A DNA stretch of 64,000 nt from Flammula alnicola (Eukaryota; Basidiomycota; Agaricomycetes; Agaricales; Strophariaceae): contig JADNRV010000134.1 in assembly GCA_015499995.1 (NCBI GenBank), positions 82,847-146,846 of the forward strand. The letters run 5' to 3'. Below, one piece after another: positions 11,589 to 24,000 of the stretch. How positions within the stretch are numbered: the first letter of the stretch is position 1; every line of letters begins with the position of its first letter. Under the pieces are notes generated by a model that was not told the origin of the DNA, searched no databases, and saw only the letters and a program-made list of their open reading frames with translations. Made by a program: the position numbers and the translations under genes.

Positions 11589-13739
11589 ATCATCAGGGAA
11601 ATCCAGGTTTCCTAATCCATTTCAATTATCTTGGATGAGACTTGAATAGATGAGAATATGAAGAAAAAGTCAGGAAAAACCCGGTAAGAGAGTTTAGTTG
11701 AATTGGGGCTGTATAGACACGTGTCTGGGTTATTCACGGTAAATTCTGTCTTTTTTCCTGGAATTACTCTGAATAACTGGGCCCTCATTAATCTTCGTTA
11801 CTCATCAGCGAGATTTTCTGGGTAATCTCAATGACTTGGGATCACTGTAGCACGGTTTCCACTTATATTATTCACAATTTTCATAGAATAGGATGAAGTT
11901 GATAGATCACATTGGGAGAAACCCTACAACTAATCATACATAAACAGCTCAACATGCAATATTAACTACAATACAACTACTATGCTGCGGACATCGCGAA
12001 GCCGTGGTCTAACAGATGAGTCATGACAGACTAGGAAACCAAAAGAGTGGATGGAGTGTGAATGGGTACATGAAACGTAATGCGAGAGACTTGGAAGGTA
12101 CTACATAGATACAAGATAGCAACGGCACAGTTAACGCACCCACATGAGCCATCACGAGAAGAGCACCAACAGCCTGACAGCCCATAATGCAACGCTGACT
12201 TCGAAGCCACCACCCAAAACCCTGCTGCTCGAACGGGGGGGAATAATGAGAGGACTTGTTGTGGGAAGAAAGGAAGACTGACGAATTCCATCAGACATTT
12301 AACGAGTTCCTAAAGGAAACATTGGTTCAGGTTAGGACATGAGCCTGACAATGACAGCTGACATACAATACTTACCGAGAAACACAATGTGTCGGGCAGA
12401 ATCAGCATAATAAGTGCCTGAGTAGAATAGAGAGCGGTTAGGTGCAGGAGATAGGTTAGGGCTTCGGGCGCTTACATACGTGTCATGCTACGCCTGAAGT
12501 TGTGCAGAGTTTCCGATGAGTAAAGAATAGACGTGGGCATATGTAGCACTTACTGGCACACAAAGGGGTTGTAATGTCGTAGACTCCAGAGGAATATATA
12601 GAAGAGGGCAACGAACCAACGTTGTGGGGGGAAGGAAGGAAGAATGAACCAGATTCAAAATTTGGATCACGGCTTGTTGAATGTTGCACCAAGTTTGGTC
12701 GTCGGAGTTTGGATGGACTTGGAAACGAAATCCAAGTTCTTTCAATTCCCCTCAACCACGACTGCACAGTGCATGCGCTTGGTACGCCCGCCACCATTCT
12801 GACCTCCATCGTGAACTGAATCCGACATCTAGCAATATAAAGGAAGGCTATTTGGCCAGTGCCCACCTCGAGAAACTCGCTTGGAAGGGATTGGCCGAGG
12901 AGGGCCATGTCGCACACTAACAGCTAAGTGGCATCTCCGTGTCATCCATTTCATCTCACTTCCCTTCCTCACAGGTATGAGCATTAAGGGATATTTGGAG
13001 GGCTTTCGCCTCCTCGTTGGAACACATCTTGTAGAGTTAATGCTGATAGCAACAATACAATCCAGTTCACTGCACCCTCTCGCTTTCCCTCGCTCGTGCA
13101 TCCACTCTCCTCGACTTCATCTTGGTCATCGGTGGTGGCAGAAGGCCAGGGCAATGGCTGTGCCACGCGATGGGCACCCACGTTGTTGCGCTGTCCAAGG
13201 CTGAAGGGCGGGAGGGGGATTTGAAACCTGATCACAGCCACTCTCCTTCGACGCCCAAAATTATCTACTCAATCTCCGCTGCTCGGTATCATTGATACTA
13301 CCTGCCATCCTGCGCACTTCCGACACATGGCCGGACTTGAATAGATGCCTATGTACTCAATGTATCTAATCCTAGCATACTAAATAGCAATAGAATCCTT
13401 TCTTCTTTTCCGTATGTATTGTGCACTAACATGTTTAAATATAATACACTCAAATTAACGGGGCTGCTCAAACTTTCCTATTTTTTAAAATGAATTTCCT
13501 GGACTTGATAATATAGGTGCAAGAAATGGCGACAAACAGTCTCGATAAGAAGAGGGCTGTCGTAATCCTGATTATTTACTGACAATTAGTGAGGCTCCTA
13601 GGTTAGTGTGGGTTATTTCAGGTAATTCTCACAACAAGCGCCAATTACTCCCAATACTCTGAATAGCCCGGATTTTCTCTTTCCCCAGGTAATTCTCAGT
13701 AATTTTTTAGGATTAGGAAACTGGGGTTTTCCTGATGAT
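11589..13739. mobile_element. putative TIR element without recognisable transposase (about 2.15 kb)
   Basis: The left end reads ATCATCAGGGAAATCC and continues into TTTCCTAATCC. The right end, reversed, reads ATCATCAGGAAAACCCC and continues into TTTCCTAATCC, so about 26 of 30 positions agree. Subterminal regions on both sides share motifs such as GGTAATTCTCA and CTCTGAATA. I found no clear target duplication next to these ends. The interior holds overlapping short frames (12480-12920 and 12830-13240) without recognisable domains. It may be a decayed element of any TIR superfamily. Confidence 0.45.
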
Positions 13740-14853
13740 GTGACGTACACACCTTATTTAGGTCGCCGACACACAGTGATGATGTGCAACACCGTGTCGA
13801 GGATATATCTAATTCGCGACCCTGTGTCGTGCTCTTTGCGTGGGCATGTGATCATGACCCGAATCGGTTCAGCTGCCAATTTGGTTCTGGTAATCATTTC
13901 TTTATTCCCTACCGCCATTATCACACCACATCGCAATGTTTCCACCCCCGTGCACCATCGCTCTTGGTTGTACCAATGGCCACTTTAACTAGGATCGAGG
14001 ATCGAAGAGTCTCACGCGCCAACGACAAGAAAATCCGGGAATGTGATGGCTCCGACAAGGTTGGAAGGCTGAATGGGCATTGGAGTCTCATGCTCCCTCA
14101 TTCAAAGGCACGAATGGTACTCTGCGTCTCAACGACGATCACCAGAAGTGAAGGGGAAACACAAGGCCTGATCCTGAGGACAACTCGCTGCCCAGCACGA
14201 TGCACATCCTTAGCATGCGAGCCGCGGTGTAGTCAGTTGTAGACGCACTAAGATAGGCTCGGGTAATCACACGGATATCATCTGGGATGGAGTCTAGTCT
14301 CTATTGCTTCTGGTGTAGATCTTGTGCTTGTCATTGATACTCTTTATCATGTACCGTAGATTTTTCTTCAATAAATTGTGTTTAAATTATAAATTACCAG
14401 GCGAAACAGAGGCTTGGTATCCACGGGATCTCAAAATTTAATCTGCACTGTACTTCATAAACTTGCAAAGATGCAATATTGAGCTGGGTCATCTTCCAAT
14501 GAACTGTCCCCTTTGATGCCGACTCTGGATAGTGTCGATGATCCTTAATCATCGACACACCCGCGTCGATCAGCGACACATGTCCACGTCTTAAGTTCAA
14601 CACATTCAGTAGATGTGTCAAGTTTTGGTCGCATGTGTCGTTGATGGGAACCGTCCCGATTTGGGGAGTGTGTCGATTGTGGTCGATCCCATATTTTATC
14701 TATGGAATTCCCTAATATGTAAAATAATTGGTCAATGGTAGAGTGGATCACCGTAATTTGAGTATGGTAGGGGCGGATCAAATGTGTATAGTAGAGAGTG
14801 TGTGTGTAGGCATGTGTTCATAGTGAGAGTGACTATGTTGGGCTGGCTGTGAG
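13740..14853. other. no gene recognised; one strong hairpin
   Basis: The longest open frame (13784-14242) has no domain I can name. At 14532-14558 an 11-bp stem GTGTCGATGAT / ATCATCGACAC with a 5-base loop stands out. The surrounding 150 bases repeat the TGTCGAT motif in both orientations. It may be the centre of a decayed palindromic element. Confidence 0.3.
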
Positions 14854-16823
14854 TGTGAACTGGGGGTCGGCAATCCCCTGTAGCATCACGTACCGTGACA
14901 GCTCATGTGACATGTGCGCATGCTAAAATTAAGTGACCCACGCAGATTATCAGCGCTGCATGTGTTCCCACTCGGATTTCAATGGTTTAACCCTATATAT
15001 AGTATGAGTACAATCTATTGTAAGGTTCAAATAAGTTATAGCAAGTGCCGTTGTTGCTGCGCACTGATATCCCCTGCCAAATTCACCCAATTGGGGGGTG
15101 CAAAATTGTAGGTCTATAGACTTTGCAGGAAGCCATTTTGGCGACAACTTTCAGTGAGACAAAATGTTCCTTACCTATAGATCTTTAATTTATACTAGGG
15201 AATTTCTCCTCCGATAACTCGTTGCTGAGATAGCACTAAAAAATCACCATATTTCCATAAAAAGAAAGCGAAAAAAAATTTCAACATGAACATTTTCTCC
15301 AGAAAAAAAAATCATATTCTATTATTGGCCGAAAGCGCAATTCCGAGTTTCCAGTGAGTCTATGCCGGTTTTCCAGTTTGGGCGCCAAAATTAGCCACAG
15401 AGGAGTGTCAAAGATATCAAAAAGGCGTATGTCCATCAATCTGATCAAACCTCTTGCTCTCTTCTCCTCCACCATTGTCCAGTCTGCTCACTCAGCTACA
15501 CTAGGTGTTGGATTTTGCTGATTTGTCCCCATAATATCAGTAAAATGCTCTATATATCTATCTAATCTTGATTTATATGCCAGTTTTTGCAGATTCAGCT
15601 CTGATCTTGCTCTGATCTCATTGTGATAAGGCTCATAATAGGCTAGAAAGACCATAAAATCCAGTAAAGTGCTATTTATACTTTTTTTTTTTACTATGAA
15701 GAATATTTATTTATATTCTGATCTTTTATTAACAGTCTGAGATCATCCTTGATGGCTCCAAAAAAAAGGAAGAACAGATGCTCAGATGCAAACTCTTGCA
15801 AAAGCAAGGACTATGTCTCCTGTTATTATGCCTGATGTTGAGGGAGCACTAGCCAAGTGTCAGACAGATCTCGTGATAGCTCTGGAGAAGATACAGGCTC
15901 CGGAACTTGATCTGGAAAAATCTCAGGATAAATGTACTGGATTGTCTCAGTTCTTGGAAAAAGCTCAGGAAAAAATTGTCCATCTAGAATCTCTGGTTAA
16001 ACTTGAAAAGGAGCATCGCAAAGATACTTACCATGAATTGCGGAATGAACAGTGGGCCCACCAGCATGCTGTAAAGCGCAAACAGGTTCTTTCTGACAGA
16101 ATTTCTGAATTGGAAACTGCACAATATGAGAAAATAAAGCAGATGAAGGAGCTTGAAAAGCAGAATTCTCTTGGTACAGAGCAGATCAATAAAATGCTAA
16201 AGGCTAATATGCACCTGAAAAACAAGATTTCAGACACTCTGGAAAGATGTGGAAACAGGCTTGAGTTTTTCCGTGAAAAGTTAAAACAAGCCCAGACACA
16301 GTTGAAAGGTTCTAAAGGCAAAATCTATAATCTCAATCGAAAAGTCAGACGGGCAGCTGAGACTAAAAATAATGCTGTCCAAAAAGCAAAGGCTCAAGTT
16401 ACCAAAGAAAAGACTACTTTCTATCTCTTGAAGAAAGGAGTCTACTCAAATGAAACTCGGAATCTTGTTCGTATTCTTGTTCAAGCTAATGTGTCAAATA
16501 AACATATTATGGGAGTCATAGAGGCTGTATTGGCAGCTGCAGGAATAACTGCAGTTGGACGTATCCATCCACGGACAGTCTCTCACATAATAAAGGAAGG
16601 ATATATTGCAGCATGCATACAGCTAGGATATGAGATGCAAGCAGCAGAGGCTATGACATTTAGTGCAGATGGAACTGGGCATAAAAATCTGAACTACAAC
16701 TCTCGACATGCAAATTACAAAGTTAAAAATACCAATGGCACAGAAACACAGGTTACAGGCTTTTTGGGAATTCAGAGATCCTTAGATGGAAGTAGTGAGC
16801 AAGCTGCATCAGGAAAAGGCTGA

Positions 16824-18992
16824 TTTGGCCGTAGATCGTCGGTTAGATACAGACTCCGAACGCGACCGGATCGTGCTCTGAAGCCTCGGCATCACCATAT
16901 GTCGGCTCGAATGTGATTGATAACAACAGCCACATGCTCGGTGGTACAAAATAGATGACACCGAGTGATGGAGAGTGCATGGTAGACAGCACACCCAGCT
17001 ATCACAGCTACGGAGGCTACATCATCATGTAGTTGTTGTAGTCGTTTGCCTCCCTTTGTATGACAGTTCCCCAATTCCTTCAAGTTCTTCAACTGAACGG
17101 AATATGACATTTTAAATATACTTTGTCAGACACCTACTATGTTAGGATTTAATCAATTTTTGTCACAATGCGTGCTATGTCAAATAGATTTCCTTCTTAC
17201 TTCTCCCATACCCTCCCCTCAAGAAGAGATCAGTGCCAACGAGGTGACCTCCGGCAGTACAGTAACATAGTGATATGTGTCGCTAGAGATTGTCAGGGGT
17301 AACCCTGGGGTATTTTTGCTGTACCCTTACCCTTACCCACCAAAACCCCTACCCTCCACCAGGGGTAAGGGTTTTGGGGGGTATGGGTAAGGGTTTCTGA
17401 AAACGCAGGAGTATTTAATATTTTGGGGGGTATACCTGTTGAAATTGAGTGGAAACTGTTTTAAAATTTGTTTATTAATTAATTACATTAAATTAATCAT
17501 TTTATAATGCTCTGTACAGTGTTCTCTTGGATCATAAGCCAAATTTGAACACAAAATCAAGTAAAAAGACATAAAATAATTTTTTTCAGACATCTTTGGT
17601 ATGCAAAAAGATCAAAAAATTTCTCTTGGCAATACCCCTGACCCTTCCTGGGGGGTAGGGGTTTTCCAAGGGTACAGAAATCTCAACCCTTACCCTTACC
17701 CCAGCATACCCTACCCAAAACCCCTGACAATCACTATGTGTCGCAATACGCGAAAGTTCGAAACAAGAGTCGAAAGTCAATTGAAACTCCGAATCACATG
17801 CAATGTTCAACTTCTGTTTACAGCAAATTCTTAAAATGTGTTGTTCTTTTTTCCTCACCATTGCAATCCCTCCTTAGCTCCTCCACATCTTTCTTCACTG
17901 ATTCTTCACCTATACTCTTGTTTGCAGTTCTCGTTGGGCACAAGACTTTGCCTGCTCCAGGATGCTCAGAAATTGGTATATCGATACCTTTCTAAGGTCA
18001 GGTAGTGTTGACATCAACGAGGTGCGTCCCTCAAGAAACATATCTCACTTGCTAACTAAACACTGCCAGGAGTCTTTTTATATGGCAGCAATAAGGTGTA
18101 TCCTTTCACATGCATGGTGAGCTCTCTATTCCTGTCGAATATCCCTGACATTAACATGGATGACTGCCCCCATGCAGCCCCACGCATGCGTAACAATGTG
18201 AGTCCCCCGAACTCACACTATTAATGCATAACCATTGACCTTGATCGAACAACAGAAATGCTCCCTTGGAGTCAACTTCTCCTTCCTTCATCACCATTAT
18301 CACTCCTGCTGCAACTCTCTCCCATGTCTTTGCTGCAGCGCACCCATATTGCTGAGCTGGCCGAGACGTTACCACGTTGGCTGGTAGGTGCGTCACTTTC
18401 AAAGCTGGTGCGATGGAGGCTAGAGCAAGGCAGGAAGGTATGACAGTGACCAATGGCATTTGGGTCGGGGTTAGAAGCAGGTAAAGCCTCTTGCGCTCAC
18501 TATATTTTTTTATCGCGCTGAACAATTCCCAGACTCGAATTACACAGACTCGGACAACACCAACCCCTTGAAACCCTTTCGTCAATGAACTCATGAGAGG
18601 AATCACCACCATCATCAGTCTTGACCTCCAGGTTCCATCGAATGGTGGTAACGTGTACACAATAGTATTACACCTAGTATTATGCCTAGTACATGGTCAT
18701 GTATCCTAGACTTACACGCAATAGAATTTGTTTGTTCCATTACTACAATGTGCAACGTGTATTTTAAACATCACTGTGGGCTCTGGCCCGCTCTACAACC
18801 CGCTCTACAACTGTTATCGAGTCATTATAGGTCTATAGGGCTCTATGATCCTATGGTGCTATCATACTACCGTGAGCTACATATTTAGATTGGAATGCTA
18901 TGATGTGCTACAAAAGGGGCAGGAATCTACAGTGCTACAGCTGTTATCCTTGCTATATTTTGCTACTGCGTAAGTTGAATTTTTCCTGATGT
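16824..18992. mobile_element. unresolved insertion inside the transposase gene
   Basis: The transposase frame stops making sense after the peptide SLDGSSEQ near 16806 and resumes at about 18990 with KDWDDQL. Related proteins, as I recall them, have these motifs only a few residues apart, so about 2.2 kb has been inserted. I could not find matching terminal repeats or a target duplication. The insert contains a hAT MITE (17284-17736). It also has a stretch near 18020-18260 with several GT..AG pairs around tiny exons, which may be captured gene sequence, and a CTATGATCC-type simple pattern at 18790-18960. No transposase is visible. Confidence 0.45.
17284..17736. mobile_element. non-autonomous hAT-type element, copy 2 (453 bp)
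   Basis: It is flanked by a perfect 8-bp duplication TGTGTCGC (17276-17283 and 17737-17744). The left end is TAGAGATTGTCAGGGG followed by TAACCCTGGGG; the right end reversed is TAGTGATTGTCAGGGG. Subterminal regions are rich in CCCTTACCC and its complement, and the centre is AT-rich. It is the shortest of three family members in this window and has no coding capacity. Confidence 0.9.
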
Positions 18993-20681
18993 GTGAAGGA
19001 CTGGGATGATCAATTGCAGAACATCTTTAATATTTTCAATGATAGTCCACTTGCTAAAGAGACAAACAGTTTTGCAAGGCTTATTGAAACCTACACCAAA
19101 CTTGTTGGCATGCATTCTGATCATTGCTCAAATGAGAAAAAGGACTTTGAGCTTATGAAAAAGAAGAAAATAAATGCAACTCACCAGCTACTTGGAGAAA
19201 ATTGTATTGCCGAAGAGTCAACTGATGATCTTTTGCCTCATTTTATAGATGCAAATACAAAGATGATAGAAAAAGCAGGTGGAGAAACTGCTTGGAATAA
19301 TCTTGATGAAACACAGCAAACTGAGCATAAAGCAGAAATGCTAGCTGATCTTACAGTAGATCTTGGCAAAGACTCATTTGCAAAGTTGTCTGATAAGGAA
19401 AAGTCACTGTTCAAGCTTTTTGTCTGGGTTGGATGTGGTTGTCACAAGGATTTGAATACCGTACTTGGTGGTTATATTGTCCTGAGCAAATTCTGGGATG
19501 AAAATCATTTGGTTCCACCTGTTCTTCTTCCAAACAAGATTAATGCAGCAATTATTCAAGACAAAGACAAATCAACAGGTGACAATGTCTCTGATGCAGC
19601 AAGACGTGCTGTGAAAAATTCTCAGTGTGGTGCTATCAAAGCCTCAAAAATTGCAGGTGATATATTAAACAATAAAAATGACAAAACTGGACATCATGAT
19701 CAATTTTGCATTTGGTGGAAAGAAAAATTGGAAACCAATTTTACTTTTCCAGACACCTTAAATACACGCTTTCAATCTCACTGTGAAGCAGCAGCAGTGT
19801 TAACTGTACATCGTGATCGATTCCTTGAATATCTCCAATATGCAGAGCAAAAAAAAGACGAAAATGTGGTATAGCCACATGGAGGAGAATTTGGTCAAAG
19901 CTTTAAATGATGTTCCAACTAGAACTGAGCTTGCAGTATTAGCTCTTTATACTCAAGCAGTATCTCATCCATATATGAAAGCAATAAGAGAAGATCCAAC
20001 CACAAATGCCTTGGATCTAGGACCATTAAACAAAAAAATTGAATTCTTTATTAGTCGACTAATAGAAGATCCAACATTTTTGATTGGTGAAAATGTTACA
20101 CATGAAGTAGGAACATTCAATGGTACATCCTGGAGGTCAAAAGAGGTGATTAAAACAATCAATACACTTGCACCAGAATTTCCACATCTGAAGCCAGCAT
20201 TAGTTGCATTCTGTGGAGGTGCACATGAATACTGGAAGCGTTTTACATCTGAGTATTCACCTGGTGGCTTAATTGATGAAGCAACTCAGGAAGAGAAGGA
20301 TTTGGCATGGATGCCATCAACCAATAATGTGAATGAAGGAGCATTGGGTCAGTTTCGGGTTATGATATGGCGCCAACCTCAGCTTACCCTTCTCCAATAT
20401 AATGCACGAACAATGTTTGCTCACAATAATACTGCAGCATTTATGGATGAAATGTTTAGTGAGGACACACATAAATACATTCAAGAGCTGGCCCGAGAAA
20501 CAGACACTTCTGAAAAAGACAGAAAGAGGGAAATTATTAAACATACTGAAGAAATCATTGCTGGGAAGATGGCTGCTAAGAAGAAGTGTAACAATAATGC
20601 TATTAAAGCTGCAAATCTTCTTGCTGAAACCAAACTTCAATTCGACCAAAAGAAAATTCAGGATATGAAAGGGGCAGAATT

Positions 20682-21078
20682 TAAAGTTACGAAGCGCAGT
20701 GAGTAACTCAGACGTCGCACGATGAGTGTAAACAGCTGTATTATACCTAAAGTTACGAAGCGCAGTGAGTAACTATAGGACAGTATTTTAGTTAAATGAA
20801 TAAGTGAATGTTGAACATAATAGACTGACCTCAGACGTCGCACGATGAGTGTAAATGGCTGAGGACCAGAAAGTAATCGATAGGAAAATAAACCGCATGC
20901 GGCAAGTGCCGCGTGCGATGGCGAGATAACCGTACAGGTAGGTAAGTAGGCGGTGGCAGGCGGGATAGCTGCCTGCCGCGGCTACGCACCGCATAGGGTA
21001 AGAAAGAATGGATTGAAATAGATAACAGTGAAAGAATACATACACCCTATTGAAGGGCTATGCCTAGTTCCCTCAACA
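20682..21078 (-). repeat. copia 3-prime LTR
   Basis: 397 bp, same length as the partner at 27120-27516, with seven differences, all transitions. The LTR contains an internal duplication: a unit starting TAAAGTTACGAAGCGCAGTG occurs twice, and a unit containing CAGACGTCGCACGATGAGTG occurs twice. The final codons of pol run into this LTR. Confidence 0.95.
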
Positions 21079-24000
21079 CTCCCCTAAGTAGGATAACCCT
21101 TCTAGTTGAACAGGTGGAGCATGTAGCATTGGGATTCGGTCGCGTGGTGGGGATAGCGGCTTCGTGAGTATGTCGGCCAGATTATCCTCCGATGGGACGT
21201 GGACCACTGTAACGTCTCCGTCGCTGACTCGCTCACGGATGTAGTGGTACCGAATGTGAATGTGTTTCACTTTCTTGTGCCCCTTCTTGTTTTTCATAAG
21301 GGCAATTGAACCCGTGTTGTCGTTGTATAGGATCGCTGGCATAGGTTGCTCGAGACCTGCCTCGTGCATGAACAAGTACATCCAGACTGCCTGCTGGCAT
21401 GCGCGGCTTGTCGCCATGTATTCGGCCTCAGTGGTAGATAACGCGACGGTATCTTGTCGCTTAGAGCTCCATGATACGGGGCCGCCCGCCATCATAAAGA
21501 TATAGGCACCCGTTGAGCGCCCAGTGTTGAGCAGGTCTCCTGCGTAATCGGCGTCCACAAAGCCATAGGGCTTTATCCCATCTACTATCCCTCCTCTGTA
21601 GGTTATTTTGTAGTGAAGAGTCGCCTTGATGTATGCAAGTACATGCATCAATGCCTTCCAATGTTGTGGGCCAGGGTTTGTTTGAAAGCGGGTGAGTAGA
21701 TTGACTGCGAATGATAGGTCAGGTCTCGAAGCAACCTGAGCCCACATCACGCTTCCTAGGACCTCGCGGTATGGCTTATCAGACATGAAGCGCTTGTCTT
21801 CGTCCGTGGTAGCGCAATCTTCAAGTGATAAGTCGATTCCGGTAGGGAGTGCAGTGTATTTTGGGTTGCACTCAGACATCCCGAACCTCTGCAGGATGCG
21901 CTCAAGGTATGGTTGTTGCAAGAGCGTTATTGTTCCTGTCTTCGTGTCTTGCTTCATACTCATCCCGAGAATGAACCTCTTCTTTTCCTTGTCGTCCTCT
22001 ATCCTCTTTATCTCATACGCACTCTCCAGCTCCCCTATCGCCCTTAGTTCCTCTGTTTTCGATGATGAACCACCTATAACGTCGTCTGTATATGTCACAT
22101 TTAGCGTGTATTGTCCGTTTATGACTCGATGTCGTACGCATGGGTCAGCGAGTGATTGATAATACCCGAGAACGTCGTATGTGCCCGATAATTCATCCTC
22201 CCAGTCGTGGGCTCTGGCCATCATCCCATACACAGTTTTGTGAGCGTGGTACACCAGATCCTCCTCCCCTCGCTTAATATAACCAGGTGCCTGCTCCGTG
22301 TAGACTTCGTATTTTTTCACGCTGTTGAGATATGCCGCGACGAAATCGATCTGCCAAAGATTTAGCCCCAGGTGCGCGATGATCGCGAGACACATCCGCA
22401 TTGATTCCAAGCGTGCGACTGACGCATATGTCTGATCGAAATCGACCCCAGGTATCTGGTTGAAACCTTGAGCGACCAGTTGTGCCTTCCGCTTGGTAAT
22501 ATTCCCACCACCGTCAAACTTGTATCCGAAAACCCACTTAAGACCTATCACCTTCCTCCCAACAGGCCTCGGTACCTTGCTAAACACCCCTCTGCTTTCC
22601 ATCACCAACATCTCCAGGTCCATTGGCAGTGTCCATTCATCTGGGTTCTTCATCGCCTCTTTGTACGAGCTCGGTAAGTACATGTCTTTCTCCGTTCTGG
22701 CGAGTAGAGCAATGTACTCATCCAGGTCTGACTGGAAGTTGAGCATGTGCTCTCATTGGAAATCCGCAGAGTCGAGATCCATGTCATAGGCAGGGGTAGC
22801 GTGTATTTGGGAAACGCTGGCCGCCTTTGGTACGTCCGAGTCTGAATCTGCCCATTCCTTTCCCATTTCCCTCGCCGTTTCCTGCCTCTGTTGCAATTCA
22901 GCTGATTCCATTGCGGCTGCTGTAGGTTTTGATATCCTTGCAGATCTCTGTGGAGGAGGGGCTGGTATGTCCTGTGGGGCAGGTTGTACAATGTTGAAGA
23001 GTTGGACATCATGATTGCGCGTCCATTGAATCCGTGGCGCATCCGTGGCGCGGTGTCGCGGGGCGATGGGGTATGGTTCGTGTACGGCTGGGGCTGGCGG
23101 CGCTTGTTGGTCTATCAGTGGTAATTGGTCGGTGGGCGCTTGTGTCAGCGTTGCATCCACTTTGGGCTTAGGTTGAATTTCCGCAAGTGGGGGATCGTCG
23201 TCGGCGAATATGGGCTCATCGTGCAAAGGGTCTTGATCGACTGAGGTACGATGACCTGATCCCTCCTCGAACACGACATTCCTGGCTTTGATGATTATTC
23301 CAGTGTTCCGATCCAGGAGTTTGTAGGCATCGCGGCCGTAATATCCGATGAGGATGTATTTTATGGATGTGGTATCGAGCTTCGACGGGTTTACTTCCTT
23401 CAGGATTTTAGCATATGTGGTGGACCCAATTGGCCGTAGGTGAGAGACATCTTGTCTCTTTTGGAACCATCGCTCAGCGGGGATCTGTCCAGGGTGTCGT
23501 CTTGATGGCATAAGGTTGAGGACATACACGACTGCTGCTAGAATGTCGGCCCAATACGACGGGGGTAGGCCTGCATCACATCGCACGCATCTGACACCCT
23601 CCAAGACCGTTCGGTTTGTTCTCTCAGGAACACCATTTCCTGAGTGGGCATATGGGGCTGGTGTCTCGATTCAGATTCCATTCTCCTTGCAGAACGCCTT
23701 GCTTGTGCGGTTGAGAAATTCCTTCCCCATGTCAAATCTGAAACATTTAATCTTTCTTCCAGTCTGTAGCTCAGCCTCGACCTTGTATTCCTTTATCACC
23801 TTTAAGGTTACGTCCGCAGACTTCTCTGATAAGAAGTATTCCTTTTGGTAAGAGCTTGCACCATCTGTCATTATTAGCGCGAAGACAGCTCCTCCAACTG
23901 ATGCAACCTGCGCGGGTCCCCACAGGTCCATGTGAACTCGATCAAGAACTTTGGTCTCTGGCGTAACCTTCTCGTCGTACGGACAGTTTGTTTGCTTCCC

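Noticed and set aside
18151..18660. 169-codon minus ORF inside the unresolved insert
   Set aside because: No recognisable domain, and it lies across GT..AG pairs on the opposite strand; not enough support.
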